In this document: positions 5,221 through 8,170 of the stretch, piece by piece
Layout: every line of letters starts with the position of its first letter
Numbering within the stretch: the first letter of the stretch is position 1
Assembly (NCBI GenBank): GCA_002482005.1
Contig: DLFD01000002.1
Coordinates: forward strand, 1 to 8,170
Reading direction: 5' to 3'
Length of the DNA stretch: 8,170 nt
DNA from: Lachnospiraceae bacterium UBA7729
Lineage (GTDB): Bacteria > Bacillota > Clostridia > Lachnospirales > Lachnospiraceae
Made by a program: the position numbers and the translations under genes
The notes under the pieces: generated by a model
Database searches by the model: none
What the model was told of the DNA's origin: nothing
Seen by the model: only the letters and a program-made list of their open reading frames with translations

Positions 5221-7563
5221 TTAATGACCGAAGAACCAGTTTCCGCCGATCTGCACGGCATCAGCTCCGGTCGTCTTTCCCTTTGTGCTCCGGAAGCTCG
5301 TATAGTTGTGGTTCCGCTTGCCTTTCTTCAGGCAGTCATTGACCGCCTGCTTCACGTAGTCCGGTACATTGCCTCCCAGTCTCGCCTGCCAGTAGGTATC
5401 GTTGCTGTAGCAGTACTGGCCGGGTGCAGTCAGCTGTGCCAGAGCATTGCTCCCTTCATAGCTCCAGGTTGGCGACTCGACCCTGTTCATAGCAGATGAG
5501 ATGACCGCAAGTGCTCCCTTGTAGGACCCGTTGTCCTCCTGAGCAACGATTGCCCAGATCAGTTCCAAATCCGACTGGGAATAGTTAGTGGCATCCGTCC
5601 GGTGTCCGTAAGTTCCCATGCCTCCGAGTCCTCCGGAAATGTTCCCCCGTCCGCCTACGTCGGGTGTCAGCACTCGTCTCACCTCGAAGTACTGGTGGTA
5701 CTCATTTGAGATGTGGACACCTCCTGACTGGTGGATGATCTGATTATTCCCGATGTAAATGGAAACATGCGTTGACCCGGCTCCGTTCGGCTGCCCTTTT
5801 ACGTGTGCAGATGTCCGGTAGTAGATCAGGACATCCCCCGGCTTTGCCTGGGCCAGTGAATCATAGGCGATGTGTGTTCCCGCCTGGTTCTCCATGGCAC
5901 CGGTATCACCGCCAATTTCATAACCGAAATGGTTGAATACCCCATGCACGAAACCAGAACAATCGCATCCGCTCTGCCAGGCAGTTGGACTGCCACCATG
6001 ACCACCTCCCCATACATAAGGAATCTTGCCGATCCACTGTTTTGCGTATTCGATCAGCTCTGTCGCATCCGCATAGGCGTAAACTTCATTATCCTCATAA
6101 GATGTCGCAGTAGCCGTACCCAGGATCGGAATGAGCATCATCAGAAACGGGATCATCATAGCAAGCAATAGCGGGATAACAAGAATCGCCAGCTTCTTCC
6201 GGATCAGAGTCCGGATTGCTTTTGCAGCGTCATCTGCCAGCTTCTTCAGGACTTTGGTTCCTTTGGCCATCAGTCCGAAAGACTCCCTTGTCTGTTCGGT
6301 CATGGCGCGGTTCATCTCATCTTCCTGCGCCTGTTCCTGACGAAACTTCTGCATCTGAGCCTTCTTCATAACTGAAGTGGTTTTCAGTTTGGAAAGTTTT
6401 CCTGTCAGCTGCTTCCGGTACTCTCCTTTGAGCGCTTTTCGGATCTGTTTTTCATAAGCCAGTTGAGCGGCGGCCTTCTCTCCACTCCCGGCAAAACCCG
6501 CATCCTTCAGAATCTGATCGTAGGCTCCGGAAGTTCCTCTCTCCAGATAAGCAGTTCGAAGGGCAGCCCTCTGCAGAGCCCTGCTGTTTGCTCTGTCCGC
6601 TCTCCCGGCTGACACAGCTCGAATGGCCTTCTGAATCTCAGCTTTCTCTTTCTTTGTTCTTGCACCGGCAAGCAAACGCTGCTGGTAAGAGATAGTTTCC
6701 GGAGAGGCATGGAAAGTGTTAGCTCTTAACACATCGTTGTTTATCGATATTTTATTCTGTGTCGTTTCGCTATTTATCGATATGTTTCTTCTCTCAGACA
6801 GTCTCTCCGGACCCGCTCTCGTTCTGGTCGAATTTCTATGGACATTTCTGGCTGCAGCCTCTCCCTGACGCATTCTCTTTGTCGCAACATCAACATTTTC
6901 AAGACCAGTAGACCTAGCCTTTATTTCAGGGAGCATGGTCTCCGATTCATTAGAAAGCCCTGCTTCCTGAAAATCATCCTGCTCTCCATTGATCCATCCC
7001 ATATCTGCGTTGCCCTGCTTCGCCCGTATTCCCTTAACTCTGGAAACATGCAGGCGCTTCATCTGCGCGGCTCTTGTGTTCGGATCAATATTCCACCCTG
7101 ATCCGGATACCTGCCATGTACCCTCATCAGATAACCCGGCCGGCAATGAAGACGAATCAAATAAGTGAATCCTCTTTTGAGTTCCTGTCTTTCCCTGAAG
7201 GCGGTATCTCGAGATGGCGACCTGCTTTCTTTCATTACTCTGACCGGGGGAAGCCATCTTCCGAATCTCAGCCTGCTCACCCGCATCCAGCCGTGCCGCT
7301 GTCTTTGCCAGGGCTCCACTCTGTACCTTTCGGTCAATTCTCTTCTCTATCTCGGATAGAATCTTCTCCTGCTGTCTGTACGGCATGGACATCAGAGCTT
7401 TCCGGTATCTCTCCGGAAGTTCCGCAATCACTTCCTCGCGCAGGGCAAAGGATCCTCTGATCCGCATCGATTCAGCCTGCCGGATCAGCATGTCCGGATT
7501 CTGAAAAGACAGTCCTTTCTGCTGACGGATCCGGACATCCATAGCTGTTTTCATCTGACGCAA
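5221..7563 (-). CDS. Membrane-anchored bifunctional wall hydrolase with large cytoplasmic N-terminus: NlpC/P60-SleB-like, about 780 aa
   Basis: Probable conjugation-associated peptidoglycan hydrolase. I place the start at TTG 7563 because AGGAGGTGAT ends so that the TTG has an 8-base spacer; GTG 7572 and ATG 7569 overlap or abut that site, and ATG 7554 is 17 bases away. Numbering from the TTG: residues 1-455 are basic, mostly helical and without recognisable enzyme motifs; 458-483 form one transmembrane segment (LAILVIPLLLAMMIPFLMML). An NlpC/P60 domain spans about 500-632 with Cys535 in DCSGF, His599 in THVSIYIG and His611 in QIIHQSGG. A glycine-rich hinge (GRGNISGGLGGMG) leads to a SleB/Hydrolase_2-like domain at about 661-780 with Glu676 and a closing IGGNWFF. 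The N-terminus is therefore predicted cytoplasmic and both catalytic domains external. Tn916 Orf14/CwlT pairs a muramidase with NlpC/P60 in the opposite order. The TAA stop is 27 bases before the next gene. Confidence 0.92.
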   Translation of the reverse strand: MRQMKTAMDVRIRQQKGLSFQNPDMLIRQAESMRIRGSFALREEVIAELPERYRKALMSMPYRQQEKILSEIEKRIDRKVQSGALAKTAARLDAGEQAEIRKMASPGQSNERKQVAISRYRLQGKTGTQKRIHLFDSSSLPAGLSDEGTWQVSGSGWNIDPNTRAAQMKRLHVSRVKGIRAKQGNADMGWINGEQDDFQEAGLSNESETMLPEIKARSTGLENVDVATKRMRQGEAAARNVHRNSTRTRAGPERLSERRNISINSETTQNKISINNDVLRANTFHASPETISYQQRLLAGARTKKEKAEIQKAIRAVSAGRADRANSRALQRAALRTAYLERGTSGAYDQILKDAGFAGSGEKAAAQLAYEKQIRKALKGEYRKQLTGKLSKLKTTSVMKKAQMQKFRQEQAQEDEMNRAMTEQTRESFGLMAKGTKVLKKLADDAAKAIRTLIRKKLAILVIPLLLAMMIPFLMMLIPILGTATATSYEDNEVYAYADATELIEYAKQWIGKIPYVWGGGHGGSPTAWQSGCDCSGFVHGVFNHFGYEIGGDTGAMENQAGTHIAYDSLAQAKPGDVLIYYRTSAHVKGQPNGAGSTHVSIYIGNNQIIHQSGGVHISNEYHQYFEVRRVLTPDVGGRGNISGGLGGMGTYGHRTDATNYSQSDLELIWAIVAQEDNGSYKGALAVISSAMNRVESPTWSYEGSNALAQLTAPGQYCYSNDTYWQARLGGNVPDYVKQAVNDCLKKGKRNHNYTSFRSTKGKTTGADAVQIGGNWFFGH
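5224..5583 (-). repeat. Direct repeat copy 1: SleB-like C-terminal module of the membrane-anchored hydrolase
   Basis: These 360 bases encode the last 120 residues of the upstream hydrolase and match 3004-3363 closely in DNA and protein. Aligned without gaps by hand, 96 of 120 residues are identical. Identity drops sharply on the N-terminal side of YSQ, where the two proteins no longer align without gaps. Confidence 0.85.
6740..6783. repeat. Pair of 11-bp direct repeats TTTATCGATAT in an AT-rich patch
   Basis: TTTATCGATAT occurs at 6740-6750 and 6773-6783, with repeat starts 33 bases apart and in frame, so both encode ISIN (RNISINSE and NKISINND) in the hydrolase N-terminal region. Each contains the palindrome ATCGAT. 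The patch is clearly more AT-rich than its surroundings. It could be chance, a small insertion or a protein-binding site. Confidence 0.6.
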
Positions 7564-7571
7564 GGGCATCA

Positions 7572-7577
7572 CCTCCT
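7572..7577 (-). promoter_or_regulatory. Ribosome binding site that selects a TTG start
   Basis: AGGAGG, extending to AGGAGGTGAT, is almost fully complementary to the 16S rRNA 3' end. The GTG at 7572 lies inside it and ATG 7569 is only 2 bases away, while TTG 7563 has the ideal 8-base spacing. The TTG is therefore the preferred start; the alternatives alter the protein by three residues only. Confidence 0.7.
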
Positions 7578-7589
7578 GATAATGGGTAT

Positions 7590-7625
7590 AAAAAAGAGAC
7601 CTCGGACATCACTGTCCTCAGTCTC
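7590..7625 (-). terminator. Rho-independent terminator or attenuator between acetyltransferase and hydrolase operon
   Basis: On the minus strand GAGAC TGA GGACA is followed by a GTGA loop, then TGTCC GAG GTCTC and six T. Two 5-bp stems flank a 3x3 internal loop that could form a U-G wobble and tandem G-A pairs, making the stem almost continuous. It lies 48 bases after the acetyltransferase stop and 12 bases before the AGGAGG of the hydrolase gene. No good promoter is visible between it and that gene, so it may be leaky or regulated rather than a full stop. Confidence 0.75.
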
Positions 7626-7673
7626 ATCTGATACTATTTGGCATTTCCGCATATGGAAGATAATTCTATATTC

Positions 7674-8170
7674 TCAATCCTGCTTCAAAAGATGGTAGTA
7701 GAGAATAATATCCTCATAGTGCCCGTCATCCATGAAATAACCACCCGGGACAACGCCAAGTTTCTGAAAACCGAGTCTCTCATACAGGTGGATAGCGTGA
7801 ACATTTGTTGCGACCACGGCATTGAACTGAAGGATGCGGAAGCCCAAAAGCGATCCCTGTTTCAGGCAGTCTACTACGAGTTTTTCTCCGATATGTTCAC
7901 CCCGGATATCGCTTTTGACTGCATAGCTGGCATTTGCAATGTGCCCGCACCTGCCAACATTGTTCGGATGAAGGATATAAATGCCGACCACCTGACCTGT
8001 CACCGTGTCTTCCGCCACACCGGTATAGCTCTGCGATTTGAAAAAGTCATCCGCCTCTTCTTCGGACAGTCCCTCCAGCTGAGGAAAAGCATTTCCTTCT
8101 TCGACCACATGATTCCAAATCATTCTGCAAGGTTCACTATCTTTTGATTCATAGCTTCGTATTATTATCT
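7674..8170 (-). CDS. GNAT-family N-acetyltransferase, 5' end outside window
   Basis: Predicted to move an acetyl group from acetyl-CoA to an amine; the substrate cannot be told from the sequence. An ATG at 8123 gives 149 codons, but the frame stays open to the edge. The extra residues read IIIRSYESKDSEPCR, which looks like the normal first beta strand of a GNAT domain, so the true start lies just past 8170 and 164 residues are visible, close to the usual 160-175. Counting from the first whole codon, acetyl-CoA motif A is at about 85-98 (SDIRGEHIGEKLV, His where many relatives have Gly) and motif B has LYERLGF near 128-134. No transmembrane or signal sequence is visible. It stops at 7674, before a terminator-like hairpin, so it probably belongs to a separate transcript and may be a cargo gene or a flanking chromosomal gene. 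Confidence 0.93.
   Translation of the reverse strand, partial: IIIRSYESKDSEPCRMIWNHVVEEGNAFPQLEGLSEEEADDFFKSQSYTGVAEDTVTGQVVGIYILHPNNVGRCGHIANASYAVKSDIRGEHIGEKLVVDCLKQGSLLGFRILQFNAVVATNVHAIHLYERLGFQKLGVVPGGYFMDDGHYEDIILYYHLLKQD

Noticed and set aside
7626..7673. Candidate minus-strand promoter TTCCAT, 16 bases, TAGTAT
   Set aside because: The -35 match is poor and the -10 match is only 4 of 6, so I did not annotate it, though a start here would turn the hairpin into a leader attenuator.
7638..8147. Plus-strand open frame of 169 codons
   Set aside because: It is antisense to a clear GNAT acetyltransferase with motifs A and B, and has no family resemblance or ribosome site of its own.

Overview
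The window looks like part of the conjugation region of an integrative conjugative element or conjugative plasmid from a Gram-positive gut Clostridium-type bacterium (Lachnospiraceae or Ruminococcaceae are my best guess). Reasons: roughly 50% G+C by eye, strong AGGAGG-type ribosome binding sites, tightly packed genes on one strand, large peptidoglycan hydrolases with NlpC/P60 domains, and a run of single-pass membrane proteins with acidic linkers. No ATPase, relaxase or coupling protein lies inside the window, so the conjugation assignment is inferred from these hydrolases and membrane proteins.

Everything I can support is on the minus strand; read in transcription order it runs from high to low coordinates. 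(1) 8170-7674: GNAT-family N-acetyltransferase, its first codons beyond the window edge. (2) 7625-7590: an intrinsic terminator or attenuator hairpin with a T6 run. (3) 7563-5221: membrane-anchored wall hydrolase with a 455-residue cytoplasmic N-terminus, one transmembrane segment, an NlpC/P60 peptidase domain and a C-terminal SleB-like domain. (4) 5193-3001: secreted hydrolase with signal peptide, a 200-residue Glu/Ser/Thr-rich stretch, two bacterial SH3 domains, NlpC/P60 and the same SleB-like domain. (5) 2987-2331: 218-residue single-pass membrane protein. (6) 2317-1124: 397-residue single-pass membrane protein. (7) 1103-1: a further single-pass membrane protein, open across 367 codons and running off the left edge. 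Gaps between genes 3 to 7 are 13-27 bases, so they form one operon.

Proposed working model (inference): the two hydrolases open and remodel the peptidoglycan so that a type IV secretion channel can cross the wall, as CwlT/Orf14 does for Tn916. The three membrane proteins provide extracytoplasmic scaffolding, in the position where Tn916 has the VirB8-like Orf13/TcpC. The two points most worth follow-up are the 80% identical C-terminal module shared by two otherwise divergent hydrolases, and the apparent tandem family of membrane proteins with a shared two-part ectodomain. There is no gene-free stretch longer than about 110 bases, and I found no RNA gene, CRISPR array, insertion sequence or att site.
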